This document shows, piece after piece, positions 18,363-26,650 of a DNA stretch of 64,000 nt. Made by a program: the position numbers and the translations under genes. The stretch is from Marinilabiliales bacterium. GTDB taxonomy: Bacteria; Bacteroidota; Bacteroidia; Bacteroidales; SZUA-534. Numbering within the stretch: the first letter of the stretch is position 1; every line of letters begins with the position of its first letter. The notes below the pieces were generated by a model, which worked only from the letters and a program-made list of their open reading frames with translations, ran no database searches and was not told where the DNA came from. The stretch lies in NCBI GenBank assembly GCA_003512955.1, contig DOTG01000041.1, positions 1-64,000 on the forward strand, given 5' to 3'.

Positions 18363-18485
18363 GCACCTAAAATCCGCAGGTCGTCTAGGAAACCGTTGAA
18401 AGTCACGGGGTGACTAATTGAACAACAATTGTTTGCCTTCTTTGTGTCAAATTGAGTCACCCCGTGACTTGCGGAAATAAGGTGC
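18363..18485. repeat. Dispersed palindromic element, copy E
   Basis: The most complete copy. Outer ends GCACCTAAAATCCGCAGGT (18363-18381) and its imperfect inverse at 18467-18485 match at 15 of 19 bases. Inside are two inverted 15-base palindromes, AGTCACGGGGTGACT (18401-18415) and AGTCACCCCGTGACT (18455-18469), around a 39-base core. The core (TAATTGAACAACAATTGTTT...) recurs in copy A. Confidence 0.75.
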
Positions 18486-18486
18486 T

Positions 18487-18526
18487 AAATAAAAAGCACT
18501 TCAGTCGTTTGAACTGCTTTTTATTT
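18487..18526. terminator. Strong bidirectional-type terminator after groES
   Basis: Arms AAATAAAAAGCACTTCA and TGAACTGCTTTTTATTT pair with one C-C mismatch around a six-base loop. A- and T-rich sides allow either direction. Confidence 0.75.
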
Positions 18527-18606
18527 AAATAGCATCCATCCGCCGATACATTGGTATTTTTAACTCAAAATTATTTTGCATTAAAAATGATTACCAAGAA
18601 TTCAAA

Positions 18607-18897
18607 TGAAACATGTCCTTAACTCACCTGCTGCCAATGGATTTCATCTGGCGGATTTGAAATTTCATGGGATAGCCCATCTGGTGATAGGACCCAACAG
18701 TGAATTGCGCCCATTCCTTACCCATAGATGTGACTTTTTATGTTATTGAGGGGAAAGGCCGGGTAACTATTGATCATCAGCCATACGAAGCAAGTAGAAG
18801 GAGATGCCGCCGTAGCGTTGGCAATCCCCTGTGGGGACGGAAAAATCTAACAGAACACCGATTCGGGTTATTGGTAATTAAACAAAAAGCGGATTGA
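18607..18897 (+). pseudogene. Broken cupin-domain gene
   Basis: Cupin-like sequence is spread over several frames. 18607-~18705 reads MKHVLNSPAANGFHLADLKF then HLVIGPNSEL. The frame then shifts near 18707, and ~18710-18790 reads HSLPIDVTFYVIEGKGRVTI then DHQPYEAS. A second shift near 18795 gives EGDAAVALAIPCGDGKI, and a third near 18865 gives GLLVIKQKAD and a stop. At least three frame changes are needed, so no functional protein is expected unless the read has errors. The cupin lies just upstream of an intact pirin (a bicupin), so the pair may once have worked together. Confidence 0.7.
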
Positions 18898-18930
18898 AGG
18901 GTTTGTATCGTCGTTAAAACAATGATACAA

Positions 18931-19644
18931 ATGAAAACGACAGTGCATAAAGCAGAAACCCGTGGAAGTTCCGACCATGGCTGGTTAAAGACAAATTTCA
19001 CCTTCAGTTTTGCCGATTATTACAATCCCGAAAGAATCCATTTTGGGAAACTCCGCGTGATAAATGATGATACCATTGCCCCAGGGATGGGTTTTGGTTT
19101 ACATCCTCACGACAACATGGAAATTATTACCATCCCTCTTTCAGGAGCCGTAAAACATACCGACAATACCGACGGATTTGGCATCATTAAACATGGCGAA
19201 GTTCAGGTGATGAGTGCCGGAACCGGTATCTGGCATTCCGAATTTAATGCCTCCGAAACCGAAGAATTAAAACTGCTCCAGATATGGATTTTCCCCGATA
19301 AGATAGGAGTAAAACCAGGTTACAAAACTCAATCGTTTGGTTTTGATGCGTTGCAAAATGAATGGCTTTTAGTGGCGGGACCTGTCGAAATGGAAGGTTC
19401 CCATTTAAAAATCAACCAACAGGCTTTTGTCTCGTTCGGAAAAATTGAAAAAGGGAAACAGTTGACTTATAAAAACTACCTCCCTGCAAATGGAGTGTAT
19501 CTTTTTGTAGTCGAAGGCAACCTGGCTGTGGAAGGCTCTTTGTTGGAACGCCGCGATGGTATTGGAATTGAAGGCGAACCGACCCTGCAAATCGGAAGTA
19601 TGGAAGATTCACAGTTTGTCATTTTTGAAATACCCATGAAATAA
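18931..19644 (+). CDS. Pirin family protein (quercetinase-like bicupin)
   Basis: 237 residues from the ATG at 18931; an ATG nine bases earlier is equally possible. Pirin fold with the N-terminal cupin metal ligands in GFGLHPHDNMEIIT (two His and Glu) and HGEVQVMSAGTGIWHSEFN. The C-terminal cupin is more degenerate. Bacterial pirins such as YhhW can cleave quercetin, but most have no known substrate. Cytoplasmic. It follows the broken cupin. Confidence 0.92.
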   Translation: MKTTVHKAETRGSSDHGWLKTNFTFSFADYYNPERIHFGKLRVINDDTIAPGMGFGLHPHDNMEIITIPLSGAVKHTDNTDGFGIIKHGEVQVMSAGTGIWHSEFNASETEELKLLQIWIFPDKIGVKPGYKTQSFGFDALQNEWLLVAGPVEMEGSHLKINQQAFVSFGKIEKGKQLTYKNYLPANGVYLFVVEGNLAVEGSLLERRDGIGIEGEPTLQIGSMEDSQFVIFEIPMK

Positions 19645-19812
19645 CCCTTGTTGAATTTCGAACAAAGAATTCTGAACTTCTGTGCTACTTTCATGTAAGC
19701 GGGATAAAATCTGGCCAATTTAACTTGCCGATTTTCCAACAACTGGCTTCATGTTAAAATAATTTGTACTTTTAATCGGATTATTCTTTCCGGATTACCT
19801 AAAATAAGCAAC

Positions 19813-20058
19813 ATGAAGAGAACCAGTATGATTTTACTCACAATTGCAGGTGGTATAATTGGAGTAGCCATTGTCAGGATATTTTTTTTAAATGCCTTTC
19901 AAGTAATGGGTTGGAAACTGTTTTGGAATAATCTTTTCAATATCCATTTGAGCATGATAAAACATGTATTTGAATCGGCTACTTTTGGAAAATGTCTGTT
20001 AGGGTTTATCATCGGGGGAATCATTGGCGCTATAGTAGGAAAAATATTTAAGAACTAA
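19813..20058 (+). CDS. Small two-helix membrane protein
   Basis: 81 residues with two hydrophobic segments, about 6-28 (MILLTIAGGIIGVAIVRIFF) and 60-78 (CLLGFIIGGIIGAIVGKIF). Both carry GGIIG motifs suited to tight helix packing. Function unknown. It is the last gene before the convergent 20091 gene. Confidence 0.6.
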   Translation: MKRTSMILLTIAGGIIGVAIVRIFFLNAFQVMGWKLFWNNLFNIHLSMIKHVFESATFGKCLLGFIIGGIIGAIVGKIFKN

Positions 20059-20090
20059 TTCGAGAGGAATCCATCATTAAGTAACAACAT

Positions 20091-21134
20091 TCAAAGTATC
20101 ACCTTTTGGCTGATGAACGTTCCATTTATGGTTACCTGCACAATATAAATTCCACCTCCTCGGTTAAGTGTAATCAGTCCTGAATTATCAAAAGTTTCTA
20201 CTATTATGATGGGTTGACCAAGTACCGAAAAAACTTCAATACGAAATGGAGTTTTTGCCGTTTGCCCAATAATTTTATAGGAAAGGGTTTTGGATGAAGC
20301 ATCGCTAAGGAGTTCCAAACTCAATGTGGAAGGGATGTTTTCTGTCACTATAGTAGTAGTGGCCAACGTAGTTACAATCTGTTCGGCAAAAATTGGTCCA
20401 ATAAATTGGTTGGCTGAAGTGTTTGGATGTGAATCGCTGCCGTTATGATCGCCTTCATAATCATATTTCAGGCAATATTGCATGCCGTTTGCTGGCGAAG
20501 CAGCTTGTTCCGCGGCCAATCCAAAAAAATCGAAAATAAAAACATTGGGGTGGTTTTTCCCGTCCTCAGTTAACCAGATGTTTTTTACCCAATTAGCAAA
20601 CTGCGCAGCACGTGCTGCTTGCCCGGTATCAGTGGCATTGCGGTGCAATGGAGCAAGTGTCCAGACCATGATTTTATTGTTGGGATATTGGTCGAAGAGC
20701 GCCAACAACGCACGATATTGCAACTGATAATTGGCCAAAGTCTTTTCCGCCGAAGCCACATTACCATTTCCTGAATCTTCGCTTATCCCTGCGCCCGGGA
20801 AACAATGTTTAAAAATGATCAATTCATTGTCCTGACAAAGCCGATCGAAACATTGAATGTTATTCACAGCATTGTCACACGACCCATCTACCCAAAGTTT
20901 CCAGAAATCGTACGGATAGTTTTCCCATCCCCAAGGATCATTCGGGTAGGCCAATTCGGTGACCGAATAATTGGTGGCGTGTTGTGTATTGTAATCGGTA
21001 ATCCATTGAACAACATTGCCTTCGCTAAAAACGGCTCCTCCGGTAGAGTGGTGCAGAAAAATAGCTTTATCGCTTTGGGCATTTGCCGCAAAAGTTACAA
21101 AAAAGAGACAAACGATACTAATATTGGCTTTCAT
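20091..21134 (-). CDS. Secreted SGNH-hydrolase-like protein with T9SS tail
   Basis: 347 residues. A signal peptide ends near residue 19 (AANAQ). The middle part starts FLHHSTGG and ends with DSHPNTSANQ, which resembles the Ser and Asp-x-x-His blocks of SGNH esterases; the intermediate Gly and Asn blocks are not clear. The C-terminal ~80 residues (SLELLSDASSKTLSYKI...GGGIYIVQVTINGTF) form a T9SS type A-like domain. Probably a cell-surface or secreted hydrolase with unknown substrate. Confidence 0.65.
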   Translation of the reverse strand: MKANISIVCLFFVTFAANAQSDKAIFLHHSTGGAVFSEGNVVQWITDYNTQHATNYSVTELAYPNDPWGWENYPYDFWKLWVDGSCDNAVNNIQCFDRLCQDNELIIFKHCFPGAGISEDSGNGNVASAEKTLANYQLQYRALLALFDQYPNNKIMVWTLAPLHRNATDTGQAARAAQFANWVKNIWLTEDGKNHPNVFIFDFFGLAAEQAASPANGMQYCLKYDYEGDHNGSDSHPNTSANQFIGPIFAEQIVTTLATTTIVTENIPSTLSLELLSDASSKTLSYKIIGQTAKTPFRIEVFSVLGQPIIIVETFDNSGLITLNRGGGIYIVQVTINGTFISQKVIL

Positions 21135-21290
21135 GGGTAATTTTATTTAGGATTTAACTTTTTAAAGATACATAAACGATGATAAAATGGATCAAACCGT
21201 TGCCTAATATTTTAAATGGTTTGTCCAAGATTTTTGGTTTTACGAGTTAATAAATATATGTACAAACAAAAAGAATAAAGCGATGAACGA

Positions 21291-21322
21291 AAAAACCACT
21301 TCCAAAAGTGAAAGTGGTTTTT
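21291..21322 (-). terminator. Terminator of gdhA
   Basis: Perfect arms AAAACCACTT (21292-21301) and AAGTGGTTTT (21312-21321). In the minus direction the stem is followed by T residues, 31 bases past the gdhA stop. Confidence 0.75.
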
Positions 21323-21352
21323 CCAAAAAGGTAGTTGTTGTTATCCTGTGGT

Positions 21353-22684
21353 TTAAATCAATCCTTGATCAATCATGGCATTGGCTACTTTCAGGAATCC
21401 GGCAACGTTGGCGCCTTTTACATAATCAACATACCCATCCTCACGTTTCCCGTATTTTACGCATGCATCGTGTATTTCACTCATGATGTGATACAACCGG
21501 TCGTCCACCTCTTTTGGGGTCCATTGAAGTTTCATCGAATTTTGGGTCATTTCCAGTCCTGAAACGGCAACACCGCCGGCATTGGCAGCTTTTCCCGGAA
21601 TCATCCCTACTTTTTGGTGTAATAAATAATGGACGGCTTCGGCAGTAACAGGCATGTTTGCTCCTTCGGCCACCATTAAACAGCCATTGGAAACCAATAT
21701 TTTAGCCGATTCTACATCAAGTTCATTTTGGGTGGCACAAGGCAGTGCAACATCACATTTTACTTTCCATACATCATTTCTATCCTTACTGTACTGGGCA
21801 TTATAACGTGTTTCAATATATTCTCTGATGCGTCCTCGTTCTATTTCTTTTATAAGTTTTATCAAATTCAGGTCAATGCCTTCTTCGTCGATGATGCACC
21901 CATTTGAGTCGCTCATTGTAATTACTTTTCCGCCCAGTTGCATCACTTTTTCAGCAGCATAAATAGCCACATTACCCGAACCTGAGATGGCAACCCGTTT
22001 CCCTTTTAAATCGGTACCGTGTTCAGTTAACCAATGTTGGGTTATGTAAACCAACCCGTATCCGGTGGCTTCTTTACGAATCCAACTACCGCCCCAGTTA
22101 ATCCCTTTTCCGGTAAGGACCCCTTCAAAGCGGTTAACAATACGTTTGTACTGGCCGAACAAGAATCCGATTTCGCGGCCGCCCACTCCAATATCACCTG
22201 CAGGTACATCGGTTTCAGGCCCCACATGACGATACAGCTCAGTCATAAAACTTTGGCAAAAGCGCATAACTTCATTGTCCGATTTTCCTTTGGGGTCGAA
22301 ATTTGAGCCTCCTTTTCCACCTCCCATTGGTAAGGTAGTTAGTGCATTTTTAAATACCTGTTCAAAACCTAAAAATTTGAATGTTCCGATACTTACATCA
22401 GGGTGGAACCGTAAACCACCTTTGTATGGCCCAATGGCGCTATTAAACTCAATTCTGTAGCCTTGATTAACTTGAATCTCCCCGGTATCATCCATCCATG
22501 GTACACGGAACATGATAATGCGGTCGGGCATAACGATTCGTTCGATAATTTTGTTAGTTTCAAATTTTGGATTGTCATTGTACACATCCTCAATTGATTC
22601 GAGCACTTCAGTAACCGCCTGATGAAATTCATCTTCATTTGGAGTCTGTTTTTTTAACTGGTTCAGAAATTTTGTCTTATCCAT
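21353..22684 (-). CDS. gdhA: NADP-type glutamate dehydrogenase
   Basis: 443 residues, the length of the hexameric GdhA class. It makes glutamate from 2-oxoglutarate and ammonium with NADPH in the cytoplasm. Conserved blocks: YKGGLRFHPDVS, PMGGGKGGSNFDPKGKSD with the substrate-binding Lys, PAGDIGVGGREI with the catalytic Asp, and the Rossmann motif SGSGNVA. It fits with amt-glnK at 36497-38363 as the ammonium-assimilating enzyme. A 12-base palindrome lies 20 bases upstream of its ATG. Confidence 0.97.
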   Translation of the reverse strand: MDKTKFLNQLKKQTPNEDEFHQAVTEVLESIEDVYNDNPKFETNKIIERIVMPDRIIMFRVPWMDDTGEIQVNQGYRIEFNSAIGPYKGGLRFHPDVSIGTFKFLGFEQVFKNALTTLPMGGGKGGSNFDPKGKSDNEVMRFCQSFMTELYRHVGPETDVPAGDIGVGGREIGFLFGQYKRIVNRFEGVLTGKGINWGGSWIRKEATGYGLVYITQHWLTEHGTDLKGKRVAISGSGNVAIYAAEKVMQLGGKVITMSDSNGCIIDEEGIDLNLIKLIKEIERGRIREYIETRYNAQYSKDRNDVWKVKCDVALPCATQNELDVESAKILVSNGCLMVAEGANMPVTAEAVHYLLHQKVGMIPGKAANAGGVAVSGLEMTQNSMKLQWTPKEVDDRLYHIMSEIHDACVKYGKREDGYVDYVKGANVAGFLKVANAMIDQGLI

Positions 22685-23099
22685 AATAATTGAATTTTGA
22701 GTTTTGTATATACAATTTCGGAAATATGGTATTTAACATCAATTTAGTTAAGGTGTTTAAAAACAGGAATTATCCCGAAAGTCATTGTGGGTTATTTTAA
22801 ATTGAAAGCTAGATTTTAAATATGAACAAATACCGTAAGTGGTTTGACTCTTTTTATATTAAAAAGGCTACAATAAAGGCTATACAATTAACAAATGACA
22901 TAATTGATCGTATTCTAAAACATACTGAAATAAATCAGTGGAGTTGAAGTCAGTTAAATTGTCTCAAAAATGGTTACACTGAAATTGAAAGGTATTAAAC
23001 CTTCTTGAATTAAATAATTCATCTATTATGTAAACCTCGTGGCTGAAATTTTAATAGCTTTAACAATTATTTTAGTGCTATTTATTGTCAGGATTAAAG
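22685..23099. other. Divergent gap between gdhA and the repeat-protein gene
   Basis: AT-rich, with a perfect palindrome TTGTATATACAA at 22704-22715 near gdhA. A 41-codon open frame (22822-22947, starting MNKYRKWFDSFYIKKATIKA) is present, but nothing recognisable supports it as a gene. No RNA gene or repeat is seen in the remainder. Confidence 0.5.
22704..22715. promoter_or_regulatory. Palindrome upstream of gdhA
   Basis: TTGTATATACAA is a perfect 12-base palindrome whose near edge is 20 bases upstream of the gdhA ATG. It could be a repressor site or overlap the promoter. Confidence 0.3.
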
Positions 23100-26000
23100 A
23101 TGAAATTTGGGTTACTTTTTTGCTCAGTAGTTTTTGGGTTTTGCCTGCTTTTGATTTTGGATGCAACCCCAATCTTTGCTCAAACCGATAGCTCCCAAAC
23201 CAATCTTTCTTTCGATTTTGGCATTACACGTGGGCGAAACATCAACTTGTGGCCGGTGTTCCGAAAATACAGGGACCCCGAAAAGAAAGAGCTTCAGATA
23301 TTCTATCCCATTTATTCAAAAAGCATCAACTACGTCACCCAATCAGCACACCACCATTTTATTCCGTTCTTTATTACCGATAGCAGTTCCAATGGCATCG
23401 ACAACCGGGTTGTTTCCCTGTATTATCCAACCTTGTTTCATTATCAGAAAAAAACGACACCGTTGGCGACTTTGGATTCATACAAACTGATGGAGCTTGC
23501 CCCAAGTATCGCTTTCTTTGGAATCAGTAAATCTTCCGGTGGGCTGGTGGTTGAGAATAACCTGTTCTTTTTTGTGTGGTATAAAAAAGATTCGTTAAAC
23601 AATACCCGGTTTGTGGTTTTTCCGGCCTATTGGTATTTTACAAAAGCCCATGACACCACCCAATTGTTTCTGCCATTTTATTACAAAAAACAAACGCCTT
23701 ACAAATCGCAACTGAATATAGCCCTGCTTTATAATCAAAAGAAAACCCAATATGAATCAAAATACAGGTTGTTGCCGGTTTGGTGGAGTAAAAACAGCTT
23801 TACTAAAAACGATACGATTCAGAAACGGGTAGTATTTCCTTTGTATTGGTCGAACCAGCAAAAAACAATAAACAACAAAATCATTCTGCCACTCATATAC
23901 AGCCTAAAAAATCCCAATTATCAATCGTTGACTGTTTTGCCTTTTGTTTCAAAAGGGCATTCCACCGATGCCGCCAGGAGCCACCTGTTTATTTTCCCAA
24001 ACTACTGGCATCAAACAACCAAACAACAACGGTTAGATGTGTTATTTCCCATTTGGTGGAACCGGAGCATCTATCTAAAAAACGATACCATAACCCGGAA
24101 AACAGTATTCCCACTTTATTGGTCGGAACGGGGAAACACGCATAAAAACAATATCTTGATCCCTTTTATTTATAGTTATTCCGGGCCAAACAAAAAATCG
24201 TTCACGGTATTTCCCTTTTATTCCTTTGGATACAACACCAAATTAAATAGTTGGTATGTAGGGATTACGCCTATTTATTGGCACAAACAGCAAAAAAGCA
24301 ATACCGCCGATCTGGTTTTACCCTTGTATTGGCGGACCAAAGAATGCTTTAAGGAAGACACTTTGATTAAAAACACCATCTTTCCATTGTATTGGTCAGC
24401 ACGGAGCAATAATCTCAAGAAAGATGTGGTAGTCCCTTTGATTTATCGATATGAAGATTCCAAAAAACAGTCATTTACACTGTTCCCTTTGTTCTCATTT
24501 GGGCATCATGCTCAGCTAAACCGCAGTTATGTAGCTATCACACCCCTGTTCTGGCACAAACAACAAAACCTGGATACCAAAGATATTTTTTTCCCTATTT
24601 ACTGGCACAGCAAAACATGTTTCGATGGTGATACCCTCAGAAAAACGACCCTTTTCCCCATTTACTGGTCCTACAAAAGTGCAAACACGAACAACCAGAT
24701 AGTATTTCCATTGGTATTTAGTCTGAAAAACCCAAAATACCAATCTCTGACTGTGTTGCCATTGTTTTCAAAAGGTGGTTCCACCGATGCCACCAAACAT
24801 CATTTTGATATTTTCCCCTTTTATTGGCGGCTTAAAACCGAAGAACAGTTAACCAAAGTCATCTTCCCGGTTTGGTGGAGCATGAGCAAATATTCGCTCA
24901 CCGATACCGTGATTCTGAAAACCCTTTTTCCCATTTACTGGTCGGCAGAAAGCAACGAAAAACGGAGCGATATTGTATTTCCTTTCATGTACCGTTTTCA
25001 GAATCAAAGCCGAAAGTCTTTCACCCTCTTTCCTATCTACTCGTTTGGACAGAATACTTATAAGCAAAGTAGTTATGTAGCCGTAACACCACTTTTTTGG
25101 CATAAAAGACAACCCAACGAAGTGCAGAATATTTTTTTCCCCATCTATTGGCGGGGTAAGCGTAGCTTTAAAGATGATACAATTACCAAGACCACTATTT
25201 TCCCCATTTATTGGTCGTATAAAAGCAGTTCTATCCAGAACAGGATTCTTTTTCCCGTGGTTTTCAGTTTCAAGAACCCCAATTATCAGTCGTTTACGTT
25301 GCTTCCCATCTTTTCGAAAGGCCATGCTACCGAGGGATTTAAAAACCATTTGGCCATTACTCCTTTTTATTGGAACCTAAAGGATGACCATCAGCAATCG
25401 CATGTTTTGTTTCCTATTTGGTGGGCAAACACCTCTTATTTCGGCAACGACACCCTTTCGCGGAAAACGCTGTTCCCCATCTATTGGTCAGTCCGAGGTG
25501 CTACAAAATCCAACGATGTGTTATTTCCCTTGGTTTACCGGTTTAAGAATGAAAATAAAAAATCAATTACCTTTTTTCCATTGTTTTCGTTTGGAAGCCG
25601 AACCAATAACGATAGCCGCTATGTAGCCATAACGCCTCTGTTTTGGCATACACAAAAACCCAGCAAAACCAGAAATGTTTTGTTTCCATTGTATTGGCAC
25701 AGTAAAAAGCTAACAGCAACGGATACTCTAAAAAGAAACGTGCTGTTCCCTATTTTTTGGTCTTTTAAAAATAACCAGACGGATCATAAAATTCTGTTTC
25801 CGTTGGTGTTTAGTTTCAATAGTAAAAGCTATCAATCGTTTACTCTTTTTCCGCTCTTTTCAAAAGGTCATTCCAAGATGAATGAAAACCGGTACACGTT
25901 GATAACTCCACTTGCGGGTTCTATTCGTTCAGAAGATGAATCGCATCGGTACCTTTTCCCGGTCTTTAATTATAAAAAGTTATTGGGCGAGACACACTCA

Positions 26001-26588
26001 TCTGCTTTTTTGTTTGTTTTTAGGAACATTAAAAAACCGGATTATTCGAAAACTTCCCTTTTATGGCCCATCTGCGTCCGCGAAAAATCAAAAAACTATA
26101 GTTATTTCAGGGTTGCCCCGTTGGTTTGGTACACAAAGACGGATACTTCCAGGCTGTTTTCCATTCAACCACTTCACTATTCTTTTAAAAGTACCACCCG
26201 CAATACCTTCATTTTTGGATGGTTTTTGTACAAATATGAAAACGTGTATGGGCAATCGGTTTCGCATGATGTGTTATGGAAGCTTTACAACCGGGAACGT
26301 TATACCAACGGTGATTTTGAAACCCGGTTCTTTTATTTGTGGTATGCCAATGTGCAAAAGCAAGGGAAGCGCGAAAAAAGCCTGTTGCCTTTCTATTACT
26401 ATGTAAATTTCCCGAATGGGAACAAACATCTATCTGTTTTCTTTAGTTTTTACAACCACTTTAAGCAGTTCAAGCCAGAGATTAACGACTTTTATGAAGA
26501 GGAACGTATCTTTTGGCTCATCCGCCTGCGTTCGAATTACGATAAACTGGTGGAGCAGGGTAAAGGGGATTTTTTACGTCGAAAATAA
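23100..26588 (+). CDS. Secreted 91-residue-repeat (FPxYW) protein of unknown family
   Basis: 1162 residues from the ATG at 23100; an in-frame TTG at 23085 is less likely because the ATG begins the signal peptide (MKFGLLFCSVVFGFCLLLIL, end near PIFAQ). Residues 224-951 are eight tandem units of exactly 91 residues with no insertion or deletion. Each unit has five sub-repeats of about 18 residues centred on FPIYW-like cores (for example LFPLYW, FPIYWS, FPLVYR, FPLFSFG, ITPLFWH) separated by polar, Lys/Asn-rich turns. The pattern suggests a regular beta structure, either a solenoid or an outer-membrane barrel. The ends (1-223, 952-1162) carry looser copies of the same motif. No enzyme motif is seen. 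Phosphofructokinase follows 62 bases later. Confidence 0.85.
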   Translation: MKFGLLFCSVVFGFCLLLILDATPIFAQTDSSQTNLSFDFGITRGRNINLWPVFRKYRDPEKKELQIFYPIYSKSINYVTQSAHHHFIPFFITDSSSNGIDNRVVSLYYPTLFHYQKKTTPLATLDSYKLMELAPSIAFFGISKSSGGLVVENNLFFFVWYKKDSLNNTRFVVFPAYWYFTKAHDTTQLFLPFYYKKQTPYKSQLNIALLYNQKKTQYESKYRLLPVWWSKNSFTKNDTIQKRVVFPLYWSNQQKTINNKIILPLIYSLKNPNYQSLTVLPFVSKGHSTDAARSHLFIFPNYWHQTTKQQRLDVLFPIWWNRSIYLKNDTITRKTVFPLYWSERGNTHKNNILIPFIYSYSGPNKKSFTVFPFYSFGYNTKLNSWYVGITPIYWHKQQKSNTADLVLPLYWRTKECFKEDTLIKNTIFPLYWSARSNNLKKDVVVPLIYRYEDSKKQSFTLFPLFSFGHHAQLNRSYVAITPLFWHKQQNLDTKDIFFPIYWHSKTCFDGDTLRKTTLFPIYWSYKSANTNNQIVFPLVFSLKNPKYQSLTVLPLFSKGGSTDATKHHFDIFPFYWRLKTEEQLTKVIFPVWWSMSKYSLTDTVILKTLFPIYWSAESNEKRSDIVFPFMYRFQNQSRKSFTLFPIYSFGQNTYKQSSYVAVTPLFWHKRQPNEVQNIFFPIYWRGKRSFKDDTITKTTIFPIYWSYKSSSIQNRILFPVVFSFKNPNYQSFTLLPIFSKGHATEGFKNHLAITPFYWNLKDDHQQSHVLFPIWWANTSYFGNDTLSRKTLFPIYWSVRGATKSNDVLFPLVYRFKNENKKSITFFPLFSFGSRTNNDSRYVAITPLFWHTQKPSKTRNVLFPLYWHSKKLTATDTLKRNVLFPIFWSFKNNQTDHKILFPLVFSFNSKSYQSFTLFPLFSKGHSKMNENRYTLITPLAGSIRSEDESHRYLFPVFNYKKLLGETHSSAFLFVFRNIKKPDYSKTSLLWPICVREKSKNYSYFRVAPLVWYTKTDTSRLFSIQPLHYSFKSTTRNTFIFGWFLYKYENVYGQSVSHDVLWKLYNRERYTNGDFETRFFYLWYANVQKQGKREKSLLPFYYYVNFPNGNKHLSVFFSFYNHFKQFKPEINDFYEEERIFWLIRLRSNYDKLVEQGKGDFLRRK
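23769..25952 (+). repeat. Eight tandem 273-nt coding repeats
   Basis: Units start at 23769, 24042, 24315, 24588, 24861, 25134, 25407 and 25680, each start checked at the LFPIWW-type motif. The exact 273-base spacing means indels have been excluded. The last unit loses the pattern at its end (ITPLAGS). Confidence 0.9.
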
Positions 26589-26650
26589 CTACTGCCATCA
26601 ACATCTGGGGTTTTTTAGTATATTGCTGATTAATTACCAAATTTGAAAAC

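Noticed and set aside
22822..22947. 41-codon frame as a small protein gene
   Set aside because: No ribosome site, known motif or supporting context; noted only in the gap description.
24849..25349. Long minus-strand frame within the 91-residue repeat gene
   Set aside because: It is antisense to conserved repeats and exists because repetitive coding sequence keeps an antisense frame open.
23769..25952. CRISPR-like regular repeats
   Set aside because: The 273-base units are coding, in frame and lack identical short repeats with unique spacers.
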